From: CAVTND01 sp963735955
GTDB taxonomy: Bacteria > Pseudomonadota > Gammaproteobacteria > Burkholderiales > Burkholderiaceae_F
Direction of reading: 5' to 3'
Assembly: GCA_963735955.1 (NCBI GenBank)
Contig: CAVTND010000015.1
Span: forward strand, 1-64,000
Length of the DNA stretch: 64,000 bases
Each line of letters begins with the position of its first letter. The first letter of the stretch is position 1. Below the pieces are notes generated by a model. That model was not told the DNA's origin, ran no database searches, and was given only the letters and a program-made list of their open reading frames with translations. Shown one piece after another: positions 47,686 through 57,327 of this stretch. Both the position numbers and the translations under genes were made by a program.

Positions 47686-48189
47686 ATGACTTTCCGGTCG
47701 TTCCGCCGGGGATACGAGCGTTTCCTCGAGTGGATCTGCATCGCGCTCATGATCGCGCTCGCCGCCGAGGTGACGGCGGGCGTGGTCTTCCGCTATTCCG
47801 GCCACTCGCTCGTCTGGTATGACGAGGTCGCCACCATCCTCCTCGCCTGGGTGACGTTCTACGGCTCGGCGCTGGCAGTCCTCAAGCACGCGCACATGGG
47901 CGTACCCGAAATCGTGAGGATGCTGCCGCCCGGCCCGCGGGTCGCCGCCGCCGTCCTCGCGCAGTTGTGCACGCTTGCCTTCTTCGTGCTGCTCGCCTGG
48001 GTGGGCTATTCAATCCTCGACGTCCTTGCGGCGGACCAGCTCGTTTCGCTGCCGCAGGTCTCGGTGGCTTACGCGATGTCGGCGATCCCGATCGGCGCCG
48101 TCCTGTTCGTGGTGGGCCAACTGCTGGTGTTTCCCGAGGCGCTGCGCGAAGCGCGTGGTGAAGTGATGCGCGCGGAGGAGTCTGCATGA
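47686..48189 (+). CDS. dctQ: TRAP transporter small permease, DctQ family (second system)
   Basis: 167 residues with four spans. YDEVATILLAWVTFYGSAL is the family signature region. It starts three bases after dctP and overlaps dctM by ATGA, so the membrane subunits are translationally coupled. Confidence 0.88.
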   Translation: MTFRSFRRGYERFLEWICIALMIALAAEVTAGVVFRYSGHSLVWYDEVATILLAWVTFYGSALAVLKHAHMGVPEIVRMLPPGPRVAAAVLAQLCTLAFFVLLAWVGYSILDVLAADQLVSLPQVSVAYAMSAIPIGAVLFVVGQLLVFPEALREARGEVMRAEESA

Positions 48190-49469
48190 TCGGCTTCCTC
48201 GTCCTGGTCTGCGTGGTCGTGCTGGTGCTGATCAACGTTCCGATTGCCGTGTCGCTTTGCATCGCGTCGGTCGTTGCAATGCTCGCGACCCAGGGTATCG
48301 CGAGCCTGCCCAACGTCCCGCTCGCGCTCTATCAGGGCGCGACCAGCTTTCCGCTGATCGCGATCCCGCTCTTCATCCTCGCCGCCGCCATCATGAACAC
48401 CTCGGGGATCTCGCACCGGCTGATCGATTTCTGCCAGGCGCTCGTCGGCTGGATGAGAGGCGCTCTCGCCCAGGTGAACGTGCTCAGCCACATGTTCTTC
48501 GCGGAGATCTCGGGCTCGGCGGTTGCCGGTGTGGCCGCCACCGCATCGATCATCATGCCGGCCATGAAGAAGCGCGGCTATCCGGGCCCCTTCACGGCCG
48601 CGGTGACCTCCTCCACGGCCACGCTCGCGATCATCATCCCGCCGTCGATCCCGATGATCCTGTACGCGGTCATGGCGGGCACGTCGGTGGTGCAGATGTT
48701 CGTTGCCGGCATCGTGCCCGGCCTGCTTGCAGCGTTCGGCTTCATGGGCCTGTGCTACTGGTACGCGGTTAGGCACAACTGGCCGGTGGAGGAAATCTTC
48801 CAGTGGGGCAAGCTGTGGCGCGCCTTCAAGGAAGCGTTCTGGGCGCTCACGCTGCCGATCATCATCCTCGGGGGCATCTTCGGCGGCGTGGTCACGGCGA
48901 CTGAAGGCGCGGCACTTGCTGTCGTCGCGGCTCTCTTGGTGGGCGGCCTGGTCTATCGCGAGCTCGACTGGGCGCGGCTGCGGGCGGCGATCATCGACGG
49001 GACGGTGCAGACCGGCACCGTAATGCTGCTAGTCGCCGCCTCGGCCCTGCTCGGCCTCTACCTCACGGAGGTGCAGCTTCCGCAACGCATCGCGGCGGCG
49101 ATGCTCTCCATCACGAGCGAAAAGTGGGCCATTCTCGCGATCCTCAACGTCTTCTTCCTCATCATCGGGATGTTCCTGCACTCTGCCGCCGCCATCGTCC
49201 TGGTGGTTCCGATTGTGATGCCGGCGGTGACCGCGGCGGGGATCGATCCGATTCATTTCGGCGTGATCGTGACGCTCAACCTCGCCATCGGCCAGCAGAC
49301 GCCGCCCGTGGCGAGCGTCCTGCTGCTCACCTGCTCGATCGCGAAGGAGAGCGTCTGGGACGTCACCCGCGCGAACATCCCCTTCATCGGGGTGCTCGTG
49401 GCCGTACTTCTGCTGATCACCTACGTGCCGGTCGTCACGCTGGGTCTGGTGGACCTGTTCTACAGATAG
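48186..49469 (+). CDS. dctM: TRAP transporter large permease, DctM family (second system)
   Basis: 427 residues with about 12 spans. Motifs: FPLIAIPLFILAAAIMNTSG, FFAEISGSAVAGVAATASII and LIIGMFLHSAAAIVLVVPIV. It is followed three bases later by the enoyl-CoA hydratase gene, so transport and catabolic genes share one transcript. Confidence 0.92.
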   Translation: MIGFLVLVCVVVLVLINVPIAVSLCIASVVAMLATQGIASLPNVPLALYQGATSFPLIAIPLFILAAAIMNTSGISHRLIDFCQALVGWMRGALAQVNVLSHMFFAEISGSAVAGVAATASIIMPAMKKRGYPGPFTAAVTSSTATLAIIIPPSIPMILYAVMAGTSVVQMFVAGIVPGLLAAFGFMGLCYWYAVRHNWPVEEIFQWGKLWRAFKEAFWALTLPIIILGGIFGGVVTATEGAALAVVAALLVGGLVYRELDWARLRAAIIDGTVQTGTVMLLVAASALLGLYLTEVQLPQRIAAAMLSITSEKWAILAILNVFFLIIGMFLHSAAAIVLVVPIVMPAVTAAGIDPIHFGVIVTLNLAIGQQTPPVASVLLLTCSIAKESVWDVTRANIPFIGVLVAVLLLITYVPVVTLGLVDLFYR

Positions 49470-49472
49470 TCG

Positions 49473-50252
49473 ATGGGCGAAACCATCCTTGTCGAACGCG
49501 ACGGATCGATCGCGACCGTCGTCCTCAATCGGCCCGAGAAACTGAACGCCCTCACGCGCGCCATGTGGCAGCAACTCGGCGACACGATCGAGCGCCTGTC
49601 GACCGACGACGACCTGCGCTGCGTGATCGTGCGAGGCGCCGGCGAGAAGGCGTTTTCGCCGGGCAACGACATCGCCGAGTTCGCGACGCAACGATCGAAC
49701 AAGACGCAGGCGATCGCGTACGGCAAGGTCATGCATCGCACGGCCGGAGCGCTGGCGCAATGCCGCCACCCGCTGGTCGCGCAGATCCACGGCATCTGCG
49801 TCGGCGGCGGGCTCGAGATCGCCGCGCTCTGCGACCTTCGCATTTGCGGCACCTCGAGCCGTTTTGGCGCGCCGATCAAGAACCTCGGCCTGGTGATGGC
49901 CTATGCCGAGATGGCGCCGCTGGTACGGCTGGTCGGTTCCAGCGCTGCGCTCGAGATCCTGCTCGAGGGCCGGATCTTCGACGCCACGGAAGCGAAGGAG
50001 AAGGGACTGGTCACGCGCGTGGTGCCGGACGACCAGGTCGCGGCGGAAGCGCGTGCTACGGCTGAGCGCATCGCCGCTGGCGCTCCGCTGGTGGCGCGCT
50101 GGCACAAGAAGTTCGCTCGCCGACTGGCCGGTGGCGCACCGCTGACGGCGGCCGAACTCGAGGAGTGCTTCGATTGCTTCGACACCGAGGACTTCCGCAT
50201 CGGCTACGCGGCCTTCCTTGCCAAACAAAAGCCCGAGTTTCTCGGCAAATGA
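49473..50252 (+). CDS. enoyl-CoA hydratase/isomerase family protein
   Basis: 259 residues, crotonase fold. The oxyanion-hole segments are GEKAFSPGNDIAEF and IHGICVGGGLEIAALCDLRI. A catalytic glutamate may lie in GLVMAYAEMAPLVRLVG, but specificity cannot be read from sequence. It overlaps the CoA-transferase start by ATGA. Together they suggest activation of an acid to its CoA ester and then hydration, isomerisation or cleavage. Confidence 0.9.
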   Translation: MGETILVERDGSIATVVLNRPEKLNALTRAMWQQLGDTIERLSTDDDLRCVIVRGAGEKAFSPGNDIAEFATQRSNKTQAIAYGKVMHRTAGALAQCRHPLVAQIHGICVGGGLEIAALCDLRICGTSSRFGAPIKNLGLVMAYAEMAPLVRLVGSSAALEILLEGRIFDATEAKEKGLVTRVVPDDQVAAEARATAERIAAGAPLVARWHKKFARRLAGGAPLTAAELEECFDCFDTEDFRIGYAAFLAKQKPEFLGK

Positions 50253-51466
50253 GCACTCCGCATCCGGGTCCGCTTGCGGGCCTCCGCGTGCTGGAGCTCG
50301 CGCAGATCATGGCCGGGCCAACGACCGGAATGATGCTGGCCGACCTCGGCGCCGATGTCATCAAGGTTGAGAAGCTGCCCGGCGGCGACGATGCGCGCGG
50401 CTATCGCGAGCCGCGCGTCAACGGCGTCTCGGCGCCCTTTCTGATGATGAATCGCAACAAGCGCAGCATCGCGCTCAACCTGAAGCTCGCGCAGGGACGC
50501 GAGATCCTGCTACGGCTCGCGCGCGATGCCGATGTGCTGGTCGAAAACTTTCGCACCGGTACGCTCGAAAAACTGGGCCTCGGTTACGAGGTGCTCGCCG
50601 CGGCAAATCCCGGACTGATCTATTGCGCGCTGACCGGCTACGGCCGCGACGGACCGTACGCCGACAAGGGCGGCTTCGACCTGATTGCGCAGGGGTTCGC
50701 CGGCCTGATGTCGATCACCGGCGAACCGGGCGGCGCGCCTGCCAAGACCGGCAACCCAGTGTCGGATATCAGCGCCGGCAACCTTGGAGTCATCGGCATC
50801 CTTGCGGCCTACGTGCATCGGTTGAAGACGGGGCGCGGTCAATTGGTCGACAGCTCATTGATGGAAGCGGCCCTGCAGCAGACCTACTGGCATGCCTCAA
50901 TCCAGTTTGCTACCGGCATCTCGCCCGGCCCGACCGGTTCGGCACATGTACTGACGGCGCCCTATCAGGCGTATCACGCACAGGATGGCTGGATCAATAT
51001 CGGCGGCGCCAACCAGGCCAACTGGGAACGCATCGCGGAGGTGCTCGGGCATCCGGAGTGGCGGGCCGATCCGCGCTTCGCGACCAATACGGACCGCATG
51101 GCGAACCTCGGCGCACTCAGCGAGGCGATGAACGCCGTGCTGGCGACGCGGACCAAAGCCGAGTGGCTGGACGCACTCGACCAGGCGGGCGTACCGGCCG
51201 GCCCGGTCCACAGCATCGGCGAAGCCTTGAATCATCCGCAGACCCTCGCGCGCGGCATGGTGGCCGATCTCGTGCATCCGCAGGCCGGGCCGACCAAAGC
51301 GATCGGCTGCCCCGTGCACTTCTCGGCAACACCGGCTCGCATCGACCGGCCGGCGCCGCGGCTCGGCGAACACACGCGCGACGTCCTGCGCGAGGCCGGG
51401 TACAACGACGGCGAAATGGAGCGCCTGATCGCCGACGGCGTGGTTGAAGCCGCGACATCCGGCTAG
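50249..51466 (+). CDS. CaiB/BaiF family (class III) CoA-transferase
   Basis: 405 residues. It begins GPLAGLRVLELAQIMAGPTT, followed by the family block DLGADVIKVEKLPGGDDAR. The catalytic aspartate is expected in GNPVSDISAGNLG. Class III enzymes move CoA between carboxylic acids without forming free CoA. It is the last gene of the operon and probably activates the acid imported by the TRAP system. Confidence 0.92.
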   Translation: MSTPHPGPLAGLRVLELAQIMAGPTTGMMLADLGADVIKVEKLPGGDDARGYREPRVNGVSAPFLMMNRNKRSIALNLKLAQGREILLRLARDADVLVENFRTGTLEKLGLGYEVLAAANPGLIYCALTGYGRDGPYADKGGFDLIAQGFAGLMSITGEPGGAPAKTGNPVSDISAGNLGVIGILAAYVHRLKTGRGQLVDSSLMEAALQQTYWHASIQFATGISPGPTGSAHVLTAPYQAYHAQDGWINIGGANQANWERIAEVLGHPEWRADPRFATNTDRMANLGALSEAMNAVLATRTKAEWLDALDQAGVPAGPVHSIGEALNHPQTLARGMVADLVHPQAGPTKAIGCPVHFSATPARIDRPAPRLGEHTRDVLREAGYNDGEMERLIADGVVEAATSG

Positions 51467-51528
51467 TTCATTCGCGTATTCCTGGGCGTCGGCGCACGAC
51501 AACTCGTCAGGCGTCGAAAACCCTTCTC

Positions 51529-53220
51529 TCAGGTCCGCGCAGCGTGACTGAGCTCCAGCACCGACCGCACCATCGCCTCGGCAAGTTCCCGTTCGCCGAC
51601 AAAAACTCTCGCCTTCATGTCCCTTTCCAGCAGCGCAGCTTCCTCTTGGTTGTGGCTGCGTACCAGTACCTGGATCTTCGGGTTCAATTGGCGCGCGGTG
51701 TCGATCATCTGTCGCACGCCGATTGACTCGGGCGTGGCGATGATCAGCACGCTGGCGCGCGCAATGTGCGCCTGCACCAGGACGGTCGGGTCGGCAGCGT
51801 CGCCCAGCACTGCCGGAATTCCGCGAGCACGCAGCACTTCGACAATCTCACGGTCCTGGTCCGCCACAACATACGGAAGCGCGTGGCTGGCCAAGGCCTG
51901 TGCAATGTGCTGACCGACACGACCATGTCCGACCAGCACCACCTGTTCCGACAGGTACTTCGGCTCCACGGCGTCCGGCAGCGCTGCCAGCGGATCGTGC
52001 GGGCGTTCGAGCGAACGCGCGAGTTCGGAATGCTTGCGCAGCCATTTCTGCACTGGTTCGATGGCCGCAAACAGCAGCGGGTTGACCGCAATCGAGATCA
52101 GCGCGCCGGCGAGAATCAGGCTCTGCCCCTCGATCGACAGCAGCCCCAGTGCCACGCCGAGTCCGGCGAGAATGAAGGAGAACTCGCCGATTTGCGCCAG
52201 ACTCGCCGAGACGGTCAAGGCGGTGTTGAGCGGATAGCGCAACAGCAGCACGAGCGCAGCGGCCGCCAGCGATTTGCCGAACATGATGATCGCCACTACG
52301 GCCAGCACGCGCAGCGGCTCCTGGATCAGCACCATCGGGTCAAACAGCATTCCGACCGACACAAAGAACAGCACGGCGAACGCGTCGCGCAGCGGCAGCG
52401 ATTCCTCGGCAGCGCGGTGGCTGAATTCCGACTCGCGCAGCACCATGCCAGCAAAGAAGGCGCCGAGCGCAAAGGAGACGCCGAACAGTTCGGCCGACGC
52501 GAAGGCGATCGACACCGCGGCGGCAATCACGCACAGGGTGAAGAGCTCGCGTGAACCGGTGCGCGTGACCTGCCAAAGCAGCCACGGAAAGAGCCGACGC
52601 CCGACCACCAGCATCAGAACGATGAACGCGCCAACGCGCAGCACGGTCCCGCCGAGCGCCTGCCAAAGACTGCCATCGTCGACGCCCTTGCCGCCGAGCA
52701 CGCCCGCCAGCGGCGGCAGCAGCACGAGGACCAGCACCATCGCGAGGTCTTCGACCACCAGCCATCCGACGGCGATTTGGCCATTGATCGACTCGAGCAC
52801 GCCGCGGCTCTCGAGGGAACGCAGCAGCACGACCGTGCTGGCCACCGACAGCGCCAGTCCGAACACCAGTCCGGCACCCAGGCTCCAGCCCCACAGGCTC
52901 GCCACGCCAACTCCGAGCGCCGTCGCCGCTCCCATCTGCACGACCGCGCCCGGCAATGCGATCCGTCGCACCGCGAGCAGGTCATCGAGTGCGAAATGCA
53001 GCCCGACTCCGAACATCAGCAGCATGACGCCGATTTCGGCGAGCTGGCTGGCGATCTGCATGTCGGCCACGTACCCCGGAGTCGCGGGTCCGATCACGAC
53101 ACCGGCCAGCAGGTAGCCGATGATCGCAGGAAGGCGCAGGCGGGTCGCGACGAAACCGAATACCAGGGCAAGGCCGAGGGCGACCGCCAGCGTCGTGATC
53201 AGCGAGATTTCGTGCGGCAT
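51529..53220 (-). CDS. ybaL: monovalent cation:proton antiporter-2, YbaL/RosB-like
   Basis: 563 residues. Twelve or so membrane spans (1-390) form the CPA2 exchanger (LPAIIGYLLAGVVIGPATPG; GWLVVEDLAMVLVLVLLPPL). An RCK-N nucleotide-binding domain follows (VVLVGHGRVGQHIAQALASH), the usual control point for K+/H+ exchange by NAD(H) or glutathione derivatives. No RCK-C is obvious. It is divergent from the NnrU gene. Confidence 0.9.
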   Translation of the reverse strand: MPHEISLITTLAVALGLALVFGFVATRLRLPAIIGYLLAGVVIGPATPGYVADMQIASQLAEIGVMLLMFGVGLHFALDDLLAVRRIALPGAVVQMGAATALGVGVASLWGWSLGAGLVFGLALSVASTVVLLRSLESRGVLESINGQIAVGWLVVEDLAMVLVLVLLPPLAGVLGGKGVDDGSLWQALGGTVLRVGAFIVLMLVVGRRLFPWLLWQVTRTGSRELFTLCVIAAAVSIAFASAELFGVSFALGAFFAGMVLRESEFSHRAAEESLPLRDAFAVLFFVSVGMLFDPMVLIQEPLRVLAVVAIIMFGKSLAAAALVLLLRYPLNTALTVSASLAQIGEFSFILAGLGVALGLLSIEGQSLILAGALISIAVNPLLFAAIEPVQKWLRKHSELARSLERPHDPLAALPDAVEPKYLSEQVVLVGHGRVGQHIAQALASHALPYVVADQDREIVEVLRARGIPAVLGDAADPTVLVQAHIARASVLIIATPESIGVRQMIDTARQLNPKIQVLVRSHNQEEAALLERDMKARVFVGERELAEAMVRSVLELSHAART

Positions 53221-53405
53221 GCATGGATCTTTCTGTAGGCGTCCTTCAAATCGCGCCTAAGCAATACCGGAAGTTGCGTGCGGCCGCAAACGAAGTCGGG
53301 CCCGGGATGCTCTCCTTGACCCGTAGTGCTGATCGCCTTGATCCGGATCTGGCGTTCTTGCCCGATGGCGAGCGATACTGCGCGCCTCGATAGGCGGAGC
53401 CGCTC

Positions 53406-53984
53406 ATGACTTTGCTGATCCTCGGTCTGATCCTGTTTCTCGGTCCGCATTCGGTGCGCGTCTTCGCCGAGGGTTGGCGCTCCGCGCAGATTGCGCGACG
53501 GGGAGAGAAGGCGTGGAAGGGTATCTACTCGGTGGTCTCGGTGATCGGCTTCGTGCTGATCATCTATGGCTACGGACTGGCACGCGCCGACCCGATCGTG
53601 CTGTATTCGCCACCGATCTGGACCCGGCATCTGGCGGCCGTGCTGACCCTGCTCGCCTTCATCCTGTTCGTGGCCTCCAAGGTACCGGGCACACGTTTCA
53701 AGGCAGCGATTGGCCATCCGATGGTGGCCAGCGTCAAGGTCTGGGCCTTTGCGCACCTGATCTCCAACGGCACCCTGGCCGATGTGCTGCTGTTCGGCAG
53801 TTTCCTGGGGTGGGCCGTGGTCGATTACATCGCGGCACGCCAGCGTGATCGCGCTGCGGGCACGGTGTACGTTGCGGGGCCGCTTTCGCGCGATATCGCC
53901 ACTGTGCTGATCGGTACAGTACTTTGGGCCGTGTTCGCGTTCTGGCTGCACGGTCCGCTGATCGGCGTGCGGCCGATGGGATAA
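53406..53984 (+). CDS. NnrU family membrane protein
   Basis: 192 residues with five or six spans. It starts MTLLILGLILFLGPHSVRVF, with the family block GEKAWKGIYSVVSVIGFVL and a later HPMVASVKVWAFAHLISNGT. NnrU was first linked to nitric-oxide reduction in denitrifiers, but most copies, like this one with no nor/nir genes near, are of unknown role. It is five bases before the pirin gene. Confidence 0.9.
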   Translation: MTLLILGLILFLGPHSVRVFAEGWRSAQIARRGEKAWKGIYSVVSVIGFVLIIYGYGLARADPIVLYSPPIWTRHLAAVLTLLAFILFVASKVPGTRFKAAIGHPMVASVKVWAFAHLISNGTLADVLLFGSFLGWAVVDYIAARQRDRAAGTVYVAGPLSRDIATVLIGTVLWAVFAFWLHGPLIGVRPMG

Positions 53985-53988
53985 GTCC

Positions 53989-54843
53989 ATGACGCTGAGT
54001 TTGACTGCCCACACCAAGGAGTTGAGTCCGGGATTCTTCGTGCGGCGCGCCCTGCCGGCCGCAGCCCGCAAGAGCGTAGGACCGTTCGTCTTCTTCGATC
54101 ACTTCGGGCCCGTCGAACTGGCGCCGGACCAGGCCTTCGATGTGCGGCCCCACCCGCACATCGGGCTGGCGACGGTAACCTACCTGTATGAGGGCGCGAT
54201 CATGCATCGCGACAGCCTCGGCAGCGCGCAGCGCATCGAGCCGGGCGCGATCAACTGGATGACGGCCGGCGGCGGCATCGTTCACTCCGAACGCACGCCG
54301 GACGAACTGCGTCATGTAGCGCGTCGCATGCATGGACTGCAGCTCTGGGCCGCGTTGCCCCTTGAACATGAGGAAGACGAACCCGCCTTTGTGCATACGC
54401 CGGCGGCGATGATTCCCGAGTTCAGAGGAAACGGTTTCCGTGCCCGGGTACTGATAGGCGCGGCGTTCGGCCAGGCGTCACCGGTGGCGGTGTTTGCGCC
54501 GACCCTTTATGTCGATCTCTCGCTCGAGGCCGGCGCGTCGGTTCAATTGCCGCCGGCTGCAGAGCGGGCGATCTATCCGCTCGACGCTGCGGTGACACTC
54601 GACGGCGCGCCGGTGCCGCAAAACACAATGCTGGTGCTCGATGCCGGCACGCAGCCGCTCCTTCACGCACCCAGCGCTGCGCACATCGCGCTGATCGGCG
54701 GCGCGCCGCTCGATGGCCAGCGCATCATCTGGTGGAACTTTGTATCGTCCAGCCGCGCGCGCATCGAGCGTGCAAAGGCGGATTGGCAAGCCCAGTCGAT
54801 CGGACAGGTGCCGGGCGAGACGGAATTCATTCCGCTGCCATAG
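53989..54843 (+). CDS. pirin family protein
   Basis: 284 residues, double cupin. The N-terminal metal-binding residues are in RPHPHIGLATVTYLYEG (two histidines) and GGGIVHSER (His and Glu), so the iron site is complete. Some pirins act as quercetin dioxygenases and others as redox-sensitive cofactors. Which applies here cannot be told. It is probably co-transcribed with nnrU. Confidence 0.92.
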   Translation: MTLSLTAHTKELSPGFFVRRALPAAARKSVGPFVFFDHFGPVELAPDQAFDVRPHPHIGLATVTYLYEGAIMHRDSLGSAQRIEPGAINWMTAGGGIVHSERTPDELRHVARRMHGLQLWAALPLEHEEDEPAFVHTPAAMIPEFRGNGFRARVLIGAAFGQASPVAVFAPTLYVDLSLEAGASVQLPPAAERAIYPLDAAVTLDGAPVPQNTMLVLDAGTQPLLHAPSAAHIALIGGAPLDGQRIIWWNFVSSSRARIERAKADWQAQSIGQVPGETEFIPLP

Positions 54844-55048
54844 CGCGCTGCCAACTTTTCAGAGCAGAGACTGCCTTGCTTTCACCGCGCATTTCGCTCT
54901 TCTAGGCAGTTCCCTCCAAAGCACGACTCTGTAAGTCCATGTCGCGGCGGGTTATTGCTGCCGACGATCCTGCGCATCACAACATACGATTTGGCTATGC
55001 GGGGCCGCGCCACTACCTTTCATGGGTCACTTTGAAAGGACAAGCAAC

Positions 55049-55276
55049 ATGAACAGCACCCGTGAAAGCTCGAGCCGCCTCGCAAGCATGGCTGACGCGC
55101 TCGACGGCGTGAACCTGAGCGCCTATGACCGTGCCGAGGCGAAAGCGCAGATGCGCAGTGCCGAAGCGATGATCGACGCTGCCGAGCAGATCGTTCGCGC
55201 CGTCCGCAATGCGCTGATCTGGATCAGCGTGAAGAACACCGCCTGGCGCCGGAATTCGGTAACACATGGCGCATAG
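55049..55276 (+). CDS. small uncharacterised protein
   Basis: 75 residues, start after AAAGGA with good spacing. Helical: NLSAYDRAEAKAQMRSAEAM, then DAAEQIVRAVRNALIW, and a short basic end. No signal peptide. The pattern suggests a small conserved alpha-helical protein, but I cannot name a family. The 205 bases before it hold no gene I can support. Confidence 0.5.
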   Translation: MNSTRESSSRLASMADALDGVNLSAYDRAEAKAQMRSAEAMIDAAEQIVRAVRNALIWISVKNTAWRRNSVTHGA

Positions 55277-55562
55277 GGCAGGCGACGGAGCTACTGCTCA
55301 CGCTCTGTTTCAAGCAGACTCGATCGGTCGCGCGATCGTGATCGCGGTTTCAATCCTTGCCAGCGCCGGCTCATCGGTCGCGGGCGGCCACCGAAGACGC
55401 CCCATCGGCTCAAACCGGCGCCTAGCGACGAAGCTCCAGCGCGGCCGCCAGCGGGGCGCCTTCTTTCGCGACCGGAGCGGTGAAGCGAGAAGAACCGGCC
55501 ATGATGTGAATCAGCGCCAATGCTGGCTTCGCCAGACTCCGAGCGCCCGAGCCAAACGCACT

Positions 55563-55997
55563 CTAGGCAAGCACCGTCTTCAGTGAGACCTCGATGTTGT
55601 TGCGGGTGGCGTTGGAATATGGACAGACCTGGTGCGCTGCCTGCACGAGCTTCTCGGCATCGTCCGGTGACAGGCCGCCGATCGAGGCAGTGAGATCAAC
55701 CTTGAGGCCGAAGCCGCCTTCACTGCGGTTGCCGATGCCAACCGCGCAGTCGATCGAAATGCTGGCGGGCCGCAGCTTCAGCACATTGCGCGCGACATAG
55801 TCGCAGGCGCCGCCGAAGCAGGCTGCGTACCCAGCAGCGAACAGATCTTCGGGCGTCGTGGTGCCGGGCTTACCCGGCCCGCCCATTGCCTTGGGCACCG
55901 ACAATTCCACATCGACAGTGCCATCGGTATTGCGTGTCCGGCCGTTGCGGCCGCCGGCGGCAACCGCGTGGGTGGTGTACAGAACGTTCAGCGCCAT
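55563..55997 (-). CDS. ohr: Ohr/OsmC organic hydroperoxide resistance protein
   Basis: 144 residues, start after AAAGGAG. Ohr reduces organic hydroperoxides using two cysteines and lipoyl-protein electrons. Both cysteines are present, in FAAGYAACFGGACDYVA and HQVCPYSNATRNN. The start MALNVLYTTHAVAAGGRNGR and the SVPKAMGGPGKPGTTTPEDL block are typical. No OhrR regulator gene lies next to it. The 286-base gap to the left has no gene I can support. Confidence 0.92.
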   Translation of the reverse strand: MALNVLYTTHAVAAGGRNGRTRNTDGTVDVELSVPKAMGGPGKPGTTTPEDLFAAGYAACFGGACDYVARNVLKLRPASISIDCAVGIGNRSEGGFGLKVDLTASIGGLSPDDAEKLVQAAHQVCPYSNATRNNIEVSLKTVLA

Positions 55998-56181
55998 GTG
56001 CTCTCCTTTGGAGTCGGCTTGGGAGTGCAAGTCTTTCCGTCCTGGGCGTGGTGGTCAAGAGCCCGCCGCCGCCAATGCACGTCAATGCCCGGTCAATCCC
56101 GATTCTTCACTCGCATGCCTCCACCGCGGCTGCGATACTTGAAGCCGCGAGAGCACCGCGCTACTGGCTACGGGGGACCCC

Positions 56182-57234
56182 ATGGGCAACGGCATCTTCA
56201 TTTCGTATCGCCGCTCGGACACGGAAGGCGAAGCCAGTCGCCTGGCCGAAGACCTGCGCGACCGGCTCGAGGACGTGCAGATTTTTCGCGACGTCGAGAC
56301 CATCGCGCCGGGTGAGGACTTCGTCGAAGCGCTAGGGCGCGCGCTCGGTGATTGCGCCGTGATGCTGGTGATGATCGGACCGACCTGGCTTGATGCGCGC
56401 GACGAGGACGGCAAGCGCCGTCTCGATGACCCGAAGGATTGGGTGCGGCTCGAAGTGGCACGTGCGCTGGCGCAGAAAGTCAGGGCGATTCCGATCACCT
56501 GTCGCGGTGCGACAGAGCCCAAGGCGGCGGCCTTGCCGGCCGACATTCAGCCGCTGTGCACCAAGCAGGCCGTTGAGATCGACAACAATCGCTGGCGCTA
56601 TGACGTCGACCGGCTGATCGACCGCCTGGTGCAGATCGAGGGCCTGCGCCGCCGGCCCAGGCCGGAGCCGGTGCCGGGACCATCGCCGCGACCCTCACCT
56701 TTGCCGCCGCCTGTGAAGTCCTCCGGACTCGGCAAGGGGTTGCTGATCGGCGGCGCGATCACCTTTTTCGCCTTGATCTTCATCGGCGTTTTGATCAACG
56801 AATCGGAAAAGGGTGGCTCGGCCGCACCGCCACCGGGCAGCGACCCGTACTCGCTGACGCAGTCGACCGAGCCGGAGCCGAGAGCCGCAGCCAAGACTGT
56901 GATCACGCCGGCGCCCGCGCCGGTGCCAGCGCCGACGGTGCAGCGTCAGCAGCCAGCCGCCCTCAACGGCATCTGGCGCTCGCGCGACGGCGAGGTCTAC
57001 AACTTCGAGCAGCGCGGCAACGAAATCGCGATGACCCTGCAGATGGCGAGCGGAATCGTCGGTGTCGGTCAAGGTGTGCTCAACGGATCGATGCTGCAAC
57101 TGGTGATCGCAGTGCCCGCCGGCAACACCCAGATACAGGCGAACTGCGCGCTGCAGGCCGCCCCCGACTGGCGCAGCTTCAACGGACTGTGCGCGGGGCC
57201 GGCGGGTCAATATGCAGTAAGCATCTTTCGCTGA
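56182..57234 (+). CDS. TIR-domain membrane protein with lipocalin-like C-terminus
   Basis: 350 residues. A TIR_2 domain spans 1-150 (NGIFISYRRSDTEGEASRLA; DVETIAPGEDFVEALG; LVMIGPTWLDA; then DWVRLEVARAL). A Pro-rich linker follows, one membrane span is at about 184-206 (LLIGGAITFFALIFIGVLI), and a second Pro/Ala linker leads to a C-terminal beta domain (LNGIWRSRDGEVYNFEQRGN; IVGVGQGVLNGSMLQLVIAV) that looks lipocalin-like. The layout equals that of the 25325 protein with the Sel1 part replaced, so the outer part may be an exchangeable sensor. It is convergent with the next gene. Confidence 0.85.
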   Translation: MGNGIFISYRRSDTEGEASRLAEDLRDRLEDVQIFRDVETIAPGEDFVEALGRALGDCAVMLVMIGPTWLDARDEDGKRRLDDPKDWVRLEVARALAQKVRAIPITCRGATEPKAAALPADIQPLCTKQAVEIDNNRWRYDVDRLIDRLVQIEGLRRRPRPEPVPGPSPRPSPLPPPVKSSGLGKGLLIGGAITFFALIFIGVLINESEKGGSAAPPPGSDPYSLTQSTEPEPRAAAKTVITPAPAPVPAPTVQRQQPAALNGIWRSRDGEVYNFEQRGNEIAMTLQMASGIVGVGQGVLNGSMLQLVIAVPAGNTQIQANCALQAAPDWRSFNGLCAGPAGQYAVSIFR

Positions 57235-57327
57235 GCGGGCAGCGGCACGCGGGCGGAGCCGACCGGGGACCGCGGTACGCAGCCACATCCTCGATTGGCG
57301 CGCCCCACAATGGGCCGCACGCGCAGC

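Noticed and set aside
55266..55586. 106-codon frame starting in the end of the small ORF at 55049
   Set aside because: It has no ribosome-binding site of its own, a very Arg-rich second half and no recognisable pattern. It is probably chance.
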